DNA of 33,742 nucleotides from contig UQXK01000015.1 of assembly GCA_900544985.1 (NCBI GenBank), positions 1-33,742 of the forward strand, written 5' to 3'. Below are positions 1-8,010 of the stretch, in pieces. The notes beneath the pieces are model-generated. The model was not told the DNA's origin and did not search any database. It was given only the letters and a program-made list of their open reading frames with translations. The stretch is from an uncultured Eubacteriales bacterium (GTDB taxonomy: Bacteria > Bacillota > Clostridia > Oscillospirales > CAG-272). How positions within the stretch are numbered: the stretch's first letter is position 1; every line of letters starts with the position of its first letter. Both the position numbers and the translations under genes were made by a program.

Positions 1-100
1 CCGCCCCAAACCCGGACACAAGAAACTTTTTGAAAAAAGTTTCTTGGAACTTCAAAAGCTTCGCTCAAATGAAGTGATATAGTTGTGGCGAAAGTTTTTG
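1..100 (-). repeat. Structured dispersed repeat, copy G (cut by window edge)
   Basis: Minus-strand copy of the intergenic repeat found repeatedly in this window. Hairpin H2 is a perfect 13-bp stem (19-31 with 34-46). It is followed in element order by the start of the GGGGC hairpin H3, which runs off the window at base 1. Bases 47-100 hold the H1-H2 spacer in reverse. H1 itself is not recognisable. No gene is seen in 1-159; the copy lies downstream of the leftward nucleotidyltransferase gene. Confidence 0.75.
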
Positions 101-159
101 CACAGACTACATCATTTCCCGTTTACAAATCTATATTTATATATATCATTTTTATCACA

Positions 160-945
160 TTATTCGTCAAATATGTTTTTATTTAAAAACCAATTCCATT
201 CGTCTTCTTTTATAAAAATTGAGCCGGCTTCCTTTGAACTGACTTTGTATTCCGCATATTTTCTGAAATCTGACAGAAACGAAGCCACTTTTTCGGGAGT
301 ATGAGACGTCAGAAGATCGTTTGCTCTTGCCATATAATCATTCGGCTTATCGGGCGCTTCCTCCAAGCTCTTCATAAGGTCTTTATGACAAGGAAAAAGA
401 ACAGAATTCTTTTCGAGAATATAACGGGACACATAAAAAACTCCCTCGGTAACGCTGCGTGTCATAAGATACGCGTCTTTGTTCTTCACGCCTTCGCCGT
501 AAAAATATCCCAACCAAAACAGTGCGCGGGAATAGAATGAAATCAGCTTTTCATCGCGCTTACTTTCGTCAAAAACGGCTATCTTCCCGACAAGCTCCGC
601 CACTTCATCGTTTCTCGACCACAAAACACGCGATCCGCGAAACGACGCGCGCATAGGTTCGCTCGCTTCCGATACCGCACGCCTGAGCACACCGATATCG
701 ATAATTTTTCCGTCGATATAACCGCCCTTATACGTGCATACCGAGGTATCGGAATACGTGATATCGTTTTTTTCGAGCCTTCTTGCAAAATCCTCTTCCG
801 TGACGACAAGATAAGCGTCTATATCGGAAAATTCTTTTTCAGTACCGTGAGCAAGGGATCCCGCAAGTATCAGAGCAATAAAATTTTCATCTTTGCTTAT
901 TTTTTCAATCAGGTTTTCTATGGATTTTACATGATGTTCGCGCAT
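160..945 (-). CDS. Nucleotidyltransferase-domain protein
   Basis: A 261-residue protein whose N-terminal domain carries the nucleotidyltransferase signature GSLAHGTEKEFSDID at residues 29-43, the GS-x(n)-DxD metal-binding motif of the Pol beta-like superfamily. The helical C-terminal half resembles the substrate-side domain of kanamycin nucleotidyltransferase and aminoglycoside adenylyltransferase relatives, but the substrate cannot be read from sequence and antibiotic resistance should not be assumed. The ATG start has AAGGAG seven bases upstream. The gene starts 11 bp after the pyrophosphatase stop, so the two are probably cotranscribed. Link to the pyrophosphatase is suggestive only: nucleotidyl transfer releases pyrophosphate. 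Confidence 0.8.
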   Translation of the reverse strand: MREHHVKSIENLIEKISKDENFIALILAGSLAHGTEKEFSDIDAYLVVTEEDFARRLEKNDITYSDTSVCTYKGGYIDGKIIDIGVLRRAVSEASEPMRASFRGSRVLWSRNDEVAELVGKIAVFDESKRDEKLISFYSRALFWLGYFYGEGVKNKDAYLMTRSVTEGVFYVSRYILEKNSVLFPCHKDLMKSLEEAPDKPNDYMARANDLLTSHTPEKVASFLSDFRKYAEYKVSSKEAGSIFIKEDEWNWFLNKNIFDE

Positions 946-956
946 TTCTACTCTCC

Positions 957-1493
957 TTATCTTTTATTAAAATTATTATTATAGCTTTGGAGTGCCGACG
1001 CAATTATTTTTTTCGCCTCTTTGCTGTCTCCCACCTCCTGTACTGCCGTAGACATATTTTCAAGCGCTTTGTAAACAGTGAAAAAGTGCCTCATCTCCTC
1101 GGATACGTGCGAAGGAAGCTCTGTTATATCCTTATAAGAGTTATACATAGGATCGGAAAAAGGTATGGCTATTATCTTCTCGTCAAGATGTTCGTTGTCA
1201 ACCATTTTTATGACACCGATGGGATAACATCTTACGAGCACAAGCGGGTCTATCTCCTCGCTTGAAAGAATAAGCACGTCGAGTGGGTCGTTATCCTGCG
1301 CATAAGTGCGCGGGATAAAACCGTAATTTGCGGGATAATGTGTCGATGTATACAGTATGCGGTCGAGCTTCAAAAGCCCCGTTTCTTTGTCAAGCTCGTA
1401 TTTCTTCTTGCTTCCTTTTGTTATTTCGACAACGGCTATAAAATCCTCCGGCGTCACTCTTTCGACAGCAATATCATGCCAAATATTATTCAT
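957..1493 (-). CDS. ppa: Inorganic pyrophosphatase (family I)
   Basis: Soluble family I pyrophosphatase, hydrolysing pyrophosphate to two phosphates and pulling biosynthetic reactions forward. The family signature DNDPLDVLIL sits near residues 67-76, preceded by HYPANYGFIPRTY, with metal-binding aspartates as expected. About 178 residues is normal length. A start at 1535 is possible in frame, but the ATG at 1493 has a near-perfect GGAGGA six bases upstream, and the extra 14 codons would run through a terminator-like hairpin, so 1493 is chosen. A TGtTATAAT extended -10 lies just upstream. First gene of a probable two-gene unit with the nucleotidyltransferase. Confidence 0.93.
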   Translation of the reverse strand: MNNIWHDIAVERVTPEDFIAVVEITKGSKKKYELDKETGLLKLDRILYTSTHYPANYGFIPRTYAQDNDPLDVLILSSEEIDPLVLVRCYPIGVIKMVDNEHLDEKIIAIPFSDPMYNSYKDITELPSHVSEEMRHFFTVYKALENMSTAVQEVGDSKEAKKIIASALQSYNNNFNKR

Positions 1494-1510
1494 ATTTCCT
1501 CCTTTAACAA

Positions 1511-1546
1511 AAAAAGCCGTCCTGATTTTTTTCACGGCGGCTTTTT
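1511..1546 (-). terminator. Terminator-like hairpin between asd and ppa
   Basis: Nine-bp stem AAAAAGCCG (1511-1519) with CGGCTTTTT (1538-1546). Read on the minus strand the stem ends in a run of T, so it should stop transcription arriving from asd. It also lies at the very start of the predicted ppa transcript, between the -10 element and the ribosome binding site. Confidence 0.65.
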
Positions 1547-1548
1547 CT

Positions 1549-1557
1549 ATTATAACA
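1549..1557 (-). promoter_or_regulatory. Extended -10 promoter element for ppa
   Basis: TGtTATAAT on the minus strand, a consensus extended -10. The -35 region (TTAATT at 17-bp spacing) is poor. Predicted start is near 1542, placing the hairpin 1511-1546 at the 5' end of the mRNA. Confidence 0.5.
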
Positions 1558-1703
1558 TTAAAACGCGATAAAATTAAAATTTTATCGGCAACTTATGTTG
1601 CATTGCGCTTTGTGTTCTGCAAACCGCCGTTTATGTTGAATTTTTTGATAATTTGCTTGTAAATGCTTCTCACTTACAGCAAATTTCACTTCTATTATGA
1701 TTT

Positions 1704-2705
1704 TTATTTTACAAAAAGTTCTGCTATCTGTACAGCGTTTGTAGCGGCGCCTTTTCTTATCTGGTCTCCGCAGCAGAAGAGCGTTGTTCCGTTTTCGAAT
1801 GTGAGATCTTCCCTTACGCGTCCTACGTATACAAGGTCTTGGTCGCTCGTATCAAGCGGCATAGGATACTTTTTGTTTGCGGGATCGTCTACGAGCTTAC
1901 AACCCTTAGCGGCGGATATAGCGGCTTTAACTGCGTCAGTTGATACCTTGTCTTTTGTGAAAACGGTAACGGAGATTGAGTGAGAACGGAGAACAGGAAC
2001 TCTTACGCATGTGCATGTTACACGAAGTTCGGGAAGGTGCATTATTTTTCTGCCCTCGTTCTGCATTTTCATTTCTTCCGTTGTGTATGCGGTATCAAGG
2101 AAGCTGCCTATATGAGGAATGAGGTTTTCCGCTATTTGATACGGAAAAACTTCGCTCTTTATTTCATTGCCCTCTGCGATGGCTTTCGTCTGCTCGGAAA
2201 GCTCCGTAAGACCGCCTGCACCCGCACCGCTTACAGCCTGATATGTAGAAGCTATCATGCTCTTTATTTCGGAAAGACCGTTTATGGCATTTACGGCAAC
2301 GAGAGTTATTATTGTAGAGCAGTTGGGATTCGAAACGATTCCGTTGTGTTTAAAAGCGTCGTCGGGGTTTATCTCCGGAACGACGAGCGGAACGTTCGGA
2401 TCCATACGGAAAGCGCTCGAATTATCTATGAATACAGCTCCTGCCTCTTTTATATAAGGAGCAAATTTCTTTGCAAGCTCGTTTGAAGCGGCGCCGAGAA
2501 CTATATTCATTCCTTTAAAGGAAGTCTCGCACGCTTCTTCTATTTCGATCTCGCGATCTTTGAACATTATCTTTTTTCCCGCACTCTTTGCGCTTGCAAG
2601 AAGTTTAAGTTCGTTTACGGGAAAATCTCTCTCCGCGAGAACTTTTATCATCTCGCGGCCTACGGCACCCGTTGCACCGAGAATGGCAACATTATATTTT
2701 TTCAT
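1704..2705 (-). CDS. asd: Aspartate-semialdehyde dehydrogenase
   Basis: NADPH-dependent reduction of aspartyl phosphate to aspartate semialdehyde, the branch intermediate for threonine, methionine, lysine and diaminopimelate. The Rossmann motif GATGAVG is at residues 10-16, catalytic cysteine is C129 in SNPNCST, and the catalytic histidine is H242 in LRSHSIS. The conserved C-terminal block with DQIRKGAATNAVQIAE is intact, and 333 residues is typical. ATG start has AGGAG eight bases upstream. It follows hom in the same direction with an 82-bp gap holding its own good promoter, so it may be expressed both with and independently of hom. Confidence 0.96.
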   Translation of the reverse strand: MKKYNVAILGATGAVGREMIKVLAERDFPVNELKLLASAKSAGKKIMFKDREIEIEEACETSFKGMNIVLGAASNELAKKFAPYIKEAGAVFIDNSSAFRMDPNVPLVVPEINPDDAFKHNGIVSNPNCSTIITLVAVNAINGLSEIKSMIASTYQAVSGAGAGGLTELSEQTKAIAEGNEIKSEVFPYQIAENLIPHIGSFLDTAYTTEEMKMQNEGRKIMHLPELRVTCTCVRVPVLRSHSISVTVFTKDKVSTDAVKAAISAAKGCKLVDDPANKKYPMPLDTSDQDLVYVGRVREDLTFENGTTLFCCGDQIRKGAATNAVQIAELFVK

Positions 2706-2750
2706 TGGTATTTCTCCTGTAATAGTATATTCCGAATAATATATTTTATG

Positions 2751-2779
2751 ATTTTAACATTATATAAGACAAATTTCAA
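2751..2779 (-). promoter_or_regulatory. Promoter of asd
   Basis: Minus strand TTGAAA (2774-2779), 17-bp spacer, TAAAAT (2751-2756), with a TG extended -10 motif. It lies in the hom-asd gap and would let asd be expressed when hom is off, as expected for an enzyme shared by several pathways. Confidence 0.6.
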
Positions 2780-2787
2780 TACATTTT

Positions 2788-3951
2788 TTAAATTTCGGGA
2801 TGAATACCGGCAAAAAATGCGCTGTCATCCGATTTCAAAACAGTTTCTTTGATCTTATTTATGTCAAAAACAGAAATTTCGCGCGTAACGGCAACAAAAT
2901 AGTCCCCGTTTTTCACATAAGAATCGGAGATTTTTTCAATATCCGCGTCTTTGTCTTTTGTTCGTATATAATATCTGTGCAATTCTCCGGAGTTTTCGAC
3001 AGTTCCGCGACCGCCGCAAACTATCGGGAAATTATTGGATTTCGATATTTCTATAACATCATATGCAATAGCGGCGCCCGTAGGATATTTTCCCGCGCCC
3101 TGCCCGAAGAAAGAGAGCTTTCCGGAATATTCGCCGAATAAACTTACGATATTATTATTAAGGTGTACCGCGGATTCGAGAGCGCCCGAATTTATCATCA
3201 CAGGCTCTACATAAGCAGAAAATGCTCCGTCGTCTTTTCTCGCAGCAAAAGTCATATATTTTATGCACATTCCGTTTTTACGAGCGTAATCTATATCCTC
3301 TTTCTTTACATTGCGAAGAGAAAGAACGGGGATATCCGCTTCCGATATGTGCATTCCGAACGCACAGGAAGCGGATATGGCGCATTTAAAGCGAAGGTCT
3401 TCTCCGTCTATATCGGATGACGGGTCTCTTTCCGCATATCCGAGCTTTTGTGCTTCCAGAAGCGCCTCCACAAAAGAAATTCCGCGCGTCTCCATTGAAT
3501 CGAGGACGTAATTCGTCGTTCCGTTTATGATTCCCTGTATCTTGTCTATATTTTCCGTTACTGAACGTCTTATTATATTGGATAACCAAGGTATACCGCC
3601 GCCCGCCGCAGCCGAAAAACGAAAAGCAACATTTTTTCTCGCTGCAAGTGACATAAGTTCCTCGTAATATGCCGCGACAAGTTTCTTATTTGATGTCACA
3701 ACGTTTTTTCCCGCCATCATTGCGGAGCTTACGTATTCGAACGCGGGATGAAGTCCTCCCATCGTTTCGGCAACCGTAACTATTTCATCGTCCGAGATAA
3801 TATCAGATATATCGTTTGTAAGCTTATCTGTTATATCCGGATTTGGTCTTATATCGAGTACCCGCTTAACGGATATATCTTCCGAAGAGCGGGAAATCAC
3901 CTCGTAAGCGCCGGAACCCACTGTTCCGAAGCCCAGAATTGCAGCTTTCAT
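2788..3951 (-). CDS. hom: Homoserine dehydrogenase (shortened ACT-like tail)
   Basis: Reduces aspartate semialdehyde to homoserine, the first step committed to threonine and methionine. The nucleotide-binding start MKAAILGFGTVGSG is canonical. VVTSNKKLVA, the INGTTNYVLD signature and the catalytic block SDIDGEDLRFK are all present. The protein is about 387 residues, shorter than the roughly 430 of forms with a full C-terminal ACT domain. The last 75 residues begin like an ACT domain (HRYYIRTKDKD) but look shortened. Start is uncertain by one codon: ATG at 3951 or TTG at 3954, both at acceptable distance from AAAGG. It is divergent from thrC with overlapping promoters. Confidence 0.93.
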   Translation of the reverse strand: MKAAILGFGTVGSGAYEVISRSSEDISVKRVLDIRPNPDITDKLTNDISDIISDDEIVTVAETMGGLHPAFEYVSSAMMAGKNVVTSNKKLVAAYYEELMSLAARKNVAFRFSAAAGGGIPWLSNIIRRSVTENIDKIQGIINGTTNYVLDSMETRGISFVEALLEAQKLGYAERDPSSDIDGEDLRFKCAISASCAFGMHISEADIPVLSLRNVKKEDIDYARKNGMCIKYMTFAARKDDGAFSAYVEPVMINSGALESAVHLNNNIVSLFGEYSGKLSFFGQGAGKYPTGAAIAYDVIEISKSNNFPIVCGGRGTVENSGELHRYYIRTKDKDADIEKISDSYVKNGDYFVAVTREISVFDINKIKETVLKSDDSAFFAGIHPEI

Positions 3952-3993
3952 CAATTTTTTGCCTTTCTTTTTTTGTCTTTATTTCAAAAACAC

Positions 3994-4022
3994 TTGTATT
4001 TATAATGCGAATAGTGTATCAT
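3994..4022 (+). promoter_or_regulatory. Promoter of thrC-thrB
   Basis: TTGTAT (3994-3999), 17-bp spacer, TATCAT (4017-4022). Its -10 shares two bases with the -10 of the opposite hom promoter. Confidence 0.5.
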
Positions 4023-4041
4023 AATATAGTCAAAAATGCAA
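4013..4041 (-). promoter_or_regulatory. Promoter of hom
   Basis: Minus strand TTGCAT (4036-4041), 17-bp spacer, TACACT (4013-4018), with a TGa extended -10. It is interleaved with the thrC promoter on the other strand. Confidence 0.5.
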
Positions 4042-4085
4042 TAGCAACCTCGCTAATTTTTTTATTTTAAAAAGGATTTTTTATT

Positions 4086-5549
4086 ATGCACTATTACAGT
4101 TCGCGAAACAGCGAAATCAAAACCACACCCTCAAAGGCAATTCTTTCAGGTATCGCACCTGACGGAGGACTTTTCCTGCCGGAAAAATTTCCTGCGGGAG
4201 AAATAAATATCGAAGATATTATCCGTATGAACAATTATGAGATCGCAGAAAAAGTGCTCTCCGCATTTTTCACCGATTTCACGGCGGACGAAATAAAAAA
4301 TATCGTAAAAGATTCATATAGCGGTACATTCGAAAATGACGACATGGCGCCACTCACAAAAGTCGGCGACAAATTTGTCCTCGAACTTTATCACGGTCCC
4401 ACCTGCGCGTTTAAAGATGTCGCGCTTTCCGTTCTTCCCCGACTCATAACAACATCAAAGAAAAAGAACGGCATAGATACCGAAACGGTAATTCTGACTG
4501 CGACGAGCGGAGACACGGGAAGCGCCGCCGCGCACGGATTTTCCGATGTTGAAAATACAAAAATCATCGTCTTTTATCCCGAACACGGGACAAGCGCGGT
4601 GCAGGAAAAACAGATGACATCCTGCCCCGGAAAAAATGTTTTCGTAGCGTCTGTCAACGGCAATTTCGACGACGCGCAAACGGGAGTAAAAAATATATTC
4701 TCCTCATTAAAGCTTCCCGAAACAAAAACGCTTTCAAGTGCAAACTCTATAAATATAGGAAGACTCGTTCCCCAGATCACATATTATTTTACGTCATATC
4801 GCGATCTTGTAAACAGAAAAGAGATAAATCCCGGCGATAAAGTCGATTTTATCGTTCCTACCGGAAACTTCGGCGATATTCTCGCGGGATACTTTGCATA
4901 TATGACGGGACTTCCCGTCGGACGCCTTGTATGTGCGTCAAACGAAAACAACGTCCTCACCGAATTTTTCGATACGGGCGTATACAGAGCAAAAAGGGAT
5001 TTCCACATCACGCGCTCCCCTTCTATGGATATACTTGTATCAAGCAATCTCGAAAGGCTCATAAGCCTTATTCTAGGAACGGAAAAGGCGCGCGTTTACA
5101 TGGAAAAATTAAAGACCGACGGCGAATATGCTGTTACCGAAGACGAACTTATAAAGCTCCGCGATAAATTTTCCGCCGCATGTGCCGACGACAGCGAAGC
5201 GCTCGAAGCAATATGCGAGGTATTCGAAAAATACGGCTATCTCATGGATACACATACCGCTGTCGCTTGGAGCGCCGCTGAAAAAACAAAGAACGAAAGT
5301 TCAAACAAGACAGTTATTCTTTCCACGGCTTCCCCCTATAAATTCCCGGAAAGCGTACTTAAAGCGCTCGGCGTAAACAGCGAAAACAAAAACGAATTCG
5401 AGCTTATCGAAGAGCTTCATGCTCTCACAAAAGCGCCCGTTCCCGCCCCGCTTAAAAATCTTGACCAAAATAAAATTCTTCACAACGACAAAATAAAGAA
5501 AGAAGATATGGCAAATTACGTTCTAAAAAAAGCGGAGGAGCAAATATGA
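4086..5549 (+). CDS. thrC: Threonine synthase
   Basis: PLP-dependent conversion of O-phosphohomoserine to threonine. The PLP lysine is K110 in HGPTCAFKD, followed by the TATSGDTGSAAAHGF phosphate-binding loop. The N-terminal MHYYSSRN and SGIAPDGGLFLPE are typical of the long threonine synthase class, and 487 residues fits it. ATG start has AAGGA nine bases upstream. The stop overlaps the thrB start by four bases (ATGA), implying translational coupling of the last two threonine enzymes. Confidence 0.96.
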   Translation: MHYYSSRNSEIKTTPSKAILSGIAPDGGLFLPEKFPAGEINIEDIIRMNNYEIAEKVLSAFFTDFTADEIKNIVKDSYSGTFENDDMAPLTKVGDKFVLELYHGPTCAFKDVALSVLPRLITTSKKKNGIDTETVILTATSGDTGSAAAHGFSDVENTKIIVFYPEHGTSAVQEKQMTSCPGKNVFVASVNGNFDDAQTGVKNIFSSLKLPETKTLSSANSINIGRLVPQITYYFTSYRDLVNRKEINPGDKVDFIVPTGNFGDILAGYFAYMTGLPVGRLVCASNENNVLTEFFDTGVYRAKRDFHITRSPSMDILVSSNLERLISLILGTEKARVYMEKLKTDGEYAVTEDELIKLRDKFSAACADDSEALEAICEVFEKYGYLMDTHTAVAWSAAEKTKNESSNKTVILSTASPYKFPESVLKALGVNSENKNEFELIEELHALTKAPVPAPLKNLDQNKILHNDKIKKEDMANYVLKKAEEQI

Positions 5550-6427
5550 GCAAAATCTCCGTCCGCGTTCCTGCCACAAGCGCAAATATAGGTCCCGGAT
5601 TTGACACACTCGGAATAGCGTTCTCTCTGTACAATACATTTTCTTTTGAAGAAACAGACAGCGGGCTTCGCTTTTTCGGATGTGACAACAAATACAAAAA
5701 CGAAAACAATCTCTGTTATGTCGCTTTTAAACTCGTTGCCGATGCGGCAGGAAAAAAAACAGGCGGACTATCAATCTCCTTTTCCACGGAAGTTCCCGTG
5801 GCAAGGGGACTCGGCTCTTCGGCAACGCTCATCGCCGGCGGCGCCATGGGAGCAAATGAGCTTCTATCCTGCGGTTTTTCAAAGCAAGAACTGTTAAAAA
5901 TATGCCTCCCTCTCGAAGGGCACGCCGACAATCTCACCCCCGCTTTTCTCGGCGGATTTACCGCGGCTATGACAGACAAAGACGAGATATTTATCTCGGA
6001 ATTAGATATATCAGATAAACTCCGCTTCTTTGCGCTCATACCCGATTTCGAAACAAAAACGGCAAACGCCCGTGCGGTCCTTCCGAAAGAAATACCATAC
6101 AAAGACGCAGTTTCGAATATTTCTCGTATACCGCTTCTCATCAAAGCATTAAAAGAGGGCGACAGCACTATGCTTCCGCATGCGCTTGGCGACAGACTTC
6201 ACGAGCCTTACCGCCAAAAACTCATATACAATTTCGACGCGGCAAAAAAAGCGGCGCTCGATTCAGGTGCTTGCGCATTCTTTATAAGCGGCTCAGGCTC
6301 CACGTGCATAAGCGTTGCAACTGACGATATAAAGGAAAAACTCGAAAACGCAGTTTCGTCTATTCCGCATTCATGGAGAGTAATACCTCTCAAAGTAGAT
6401 AGCGAAGGCGCCTGCATACTGAAATAA
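5546..6427 (+). CDS. thrB: Homoserine kinase
   Basis: GHMP-family kinase making O-phosphohomoserine, the thrC substrate. N-terminal VPATSANIGPGFDTLGIAF is the family opening. The ATP-binding loop PVARGLGSSATL is at residues 84-95. The C-terminal SGSGSTC glycine-rich loop is intact, and 293 residues is normal. The start codon overlaps the thrC stop. No clear rho-independent terminator follows. Confidence 0.95.
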   Translation: MSKISVRVPATSANIGPGFDTLGIAFSLYNTFSFEETDSGLRFFGCDNKYKNENNLCYVAFKLVADAAGKKTGGLSISFSTEVPVARGLGSSATLIAGGAMGANELLSCGFSKQELLKICLPLEGHADNLTPAFLGGFTAAMTDKDEIFISELDISDKLRFFALIPDFETKTANARAVLPKEIPYKDAVSNISRIPLLIKALKEGDSTMLPHALGDRLHEPYRQKLIYNFDAAKKAALDSGACAFFISGSGSTCISVATDDIKEKLENAVSSIPHSWRVIPLKVDSEGACILK

Positions 6428-6480
6428 AACATCGGGCTTTAAATCACCTCGTACTTCATGCTACGCACAAAACAAAATAA

Positions 6481-6508
6481 TTGTTACGAAATTCATACAT
6501 TTTATAAA
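6481..6508 (+). promoter_or_regulatory. Candidate promoter of the ACT-domain gene
   Basis: TTGTTA (6481-6486), 16-bp spacer, TATAAA (6503-6508), about 18 bases upstream of the ATG at 6526. Confidence 0.4.
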
Positions 6509-6525
6509 AATACAAAGGTGTAAAA

Positions 6526-6963
6526 ATGGATAACAAATATATAATCGTAGACAAATCTATTCTTCCCGAGTGCTATGAAAAAGTAATAGAAGCGCGCACA
6601 GCGCTAAACGAGGGAAAATTCAGAGATGTCAGCGAAGCGGTCAAATCCGTGGGGATATCCCGAAGTACATACTACAAATACAAGGATTTTGTGTTCGCGC
6701 CCAATGATTTTGCGTCTTGCAGAAAAGCGACGATTTCATTCAGCCTTGCGCACGAAGCAGGCAAACTCGGAGAAGTCATAAAAGTCATCTCTTCATCGGG
6801 AGCTAATATCCTTACCATAACACAAAATCTGCCGATAAACGGAAAAGCACACGTCGTGATCTCAATAGATTTTACGAATTCGGATATCGGAATCGACGAT
6901 ATAATCAAAAAAATCGCAGAAACGAAAGGTACGAGCGGAACAAAGCTCATAGCGGTAGACTGA
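6526..6963 (+). CDS. ACT-domain protein, UPF0735 (PheB-like) family
   Basis: A 145-residue protein opening like the family (YIIVDKSILPECYEKV). A short helix-turn-helix-like stretch around residues 33-55 (SEAVKSVGISRSTYYKYKD) is followed by an ACT domain from about residue 67 to the end. ACT domains bind amino acids and regulate enzymes. Related proteins are annotated PheB or chorismate-mutase-like, but no catalytic residues are evident. Its place directly after thrCB suggests a sensor of threonine-pathway amino acids, an inference. ATG is preceded by AAGGTG. A candidate promoter at 6481 allows separate expression. Confidence 0.85.
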   Translation: MDNKYIIVDKSILPECYEKVIEARTALNEGKFRDVSEAVKSVGISRSTYYKYKDFVFAPNDFASCRKATISFSLAHEAGKLGEVIKVISSSGANILTITQNLPINGKAHVVISIDFTNSDIGIDDIIKKIAETKGTSGTKLIAVD

Positions 6964-6964
6964 A

Positions 6965-7120
6965 ATGAAAATATTCTCTGATATTATGATCGTAATCGTT
7001 ATCGCGCTTATCGCCGCTTCTTTCTTTTTGAAAGGTTGGTCTGCCGTAATATGCGCGGGACTTGCCGCGGTATTTGCGGCTGTATCATTCATACTTTTCA
7101 AAAAAAGCAAGAAAAAATAA
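6965..7120 (+). CDS. Small two-helix membrane protein (51 residues)
   Basis: A short reading frame starting two bases after the ACT gene stop: MKIFSDIMIVIVIALIAASF, then a loop with LKGWSA, a second hydrophobic stretch (VICAGLAAVFAAVSFILF) and a lysine-rich tail ending KKSKKK. This is a helical hairpin with a positive cytoplasmic end. No family is recognised and no strong ribosome binding site is present, so translation would rely on coupling to the ACT gene. The hydrophobic pattern and tight spacing favour a real gene. It ends directly at the first tandem repeat. Confidence 0.6.
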   Translation: MKIFSDIMIVIVIALIAASFFLKGWSAVICAGLAAVFAAVSFILFKKSKKK

Positions 7121-7268
7121 CACCTACTTTTCTTTCGGAGAAAAGTAGGCAAAAGAACTTTGCCACGAAACACGCCACTTTATTTTTGCAAAGCTTTTGA
7201 AGATTCACAAGAAACTTTTCTCGAAAAGTTTCTTGTGTCTAGGTTTGGGGCGGATAGCCCCAACCAAT
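7121..7268 (+). repeat. Structured dispersed repeat, copy A (complete)
   Basis: Best complete unit. H1: perfect 11-bp stem 7123-7133 with 7139-7149, loop TTCGG. Next a short GGCAAA/TTTGCC hairpin and a conserved spacer ending in the palindrome-like AAAGCTTTTGA. H2: perfect 15-bp stem 7206-7220 with 7223-7237. H3: GGGGC 7247-7251 with GCCCC 7257-7261. It starts just after the small membrane protein stop. With copy B it fills 7121-7455, where no real gene is seen. Confidence 0.85.
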
Positions 7269-7437
7269 AACGCCCACTTCTGTCGGAGAAAGGTAGACAC
7301 AAGAACTTCGCACCGAACACACCACTTTACTTTGGCAAAGCTTTTGAAGATTCACAAGAAACTTTTCTCGAAAAGTTTCTTGTGTCCGGGTTTGGAGCAG
7401 ATAGCCCCAACCGATAACGCCCCTACTTTTCTTAATA
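7269..7437 (+). repeat. Structured dispersed repeat, copy B plus start of a third unit
   Basis: Direct tandem of copy A, offset 147 bp (H2 at 7206 and 7353). H1 is decayed and cannot pair fully. H2 is identical to copy A (7353-7367 with 7370-7384). H3 has one mismatch. At 7421-7437 a third unit begins (CCCCTACTTTTCTT) and breaks off about 10 bases before the mnmM ribosome binding site. Confidence 0.85.
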
Positions 7438-7455
7438 AAAAATCGAGGTATTTTT

Positions 7456-8007
7456 ATGATAGACCTGCTGAAAACAGAAAAAGAATTTATCCGCACCCAT
7501 ATAAAAGAAGGCGGAACAGTCATAGACTTCACAATGGGAAACGGACACGACACTCTCTGGCTTTCCAATGCCGTGGGAAAGAACGGCAAAGTTTACGCTT
7601 TCGACATACAGCAAGCGGCATTGGACTCTACAAGCTCTCTTCTGAAAAAAGAAAATGCTCCTGAAAACTACACGCTTATACTCGATTCGCATCACAATGT
7701 AAAAAACTATGTAAAAGAGCCTATCTGCGCGGGATTATTCAATCTCGGATATCTTCCGGGAGGAGATAAAAAAATAACGACGCTTCACGAGACGAGTCTT
7801 GCCGCAATATCCGCGGGTATCGAGCTTCTCGCTCCCGACGGGGCAATACTTTGCGCTGTATACCCTGGACACGCGGAAGGAAGTCTTGAAGGAGAACTCA
7901 TAGAAAAAATGCTCTCCGACCTTGACAGAAAAGAGATCTGCGCGACAAAATTCAAAATCGTAAATTCCCCTACTTCCCCGTTTTTCTTTCTTATAGAAAA
8001 GAAATAA
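7456..8007 (+). CDS. mnmM: tRNA 5-aminomethyl-2-thiouridine methyltransferase, MnmM/YtqB family
   Basis: Class I SAM-dependent methyltransferase of the former rRNA_methylase (YtqB) family. In Bacillus this enzyme makes the final methyl transfer to mnm5s2U34 at the wobble position of tRNA. SAM motif I is VIDFTMGNGHDT at residues 22-33, the acidic end of strand 2 is AFDIQ, and the family-specific NLGYLPGGDK is at residues 96-105. A length of 183 residues is usual. ATG start has GAGG about eight bases upstream. Upstream are only tandem repeats, and a strong terminator follows. Confidence 0.88.
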   Translation: MIDLLKTEKEFIRTHIKEGGTVIDFTMGNGHDTLWLSNAVGKNGKVYAFDIQQAALDSTSSLLKKENAPENYTLILDSHHNVKNYVKEPICAGLFNLGYLPGGDKKITTLHETSLAAISAGIELLAPDGAILCAVYPGHAEGSLEGELIEKMLSDLDRKEICATKFKIVNSPTSPFFFLIEKK

Positions 8008-8010
8008 AAA

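Noticed and set aside
2310..2345. tRNA T-arm-like sequence (GGATTCGAAAC)
   Set aside because: It lies inside asd coding sequence and no acceptor or anticodon stem surrounds it.
7197..7664. Open frame reading through the tandem repeats into mnmM
   Set aside because: Its N-terminal half is the translated repeat, duplicated in itself, and the rest overlaps mnmM in another frame.
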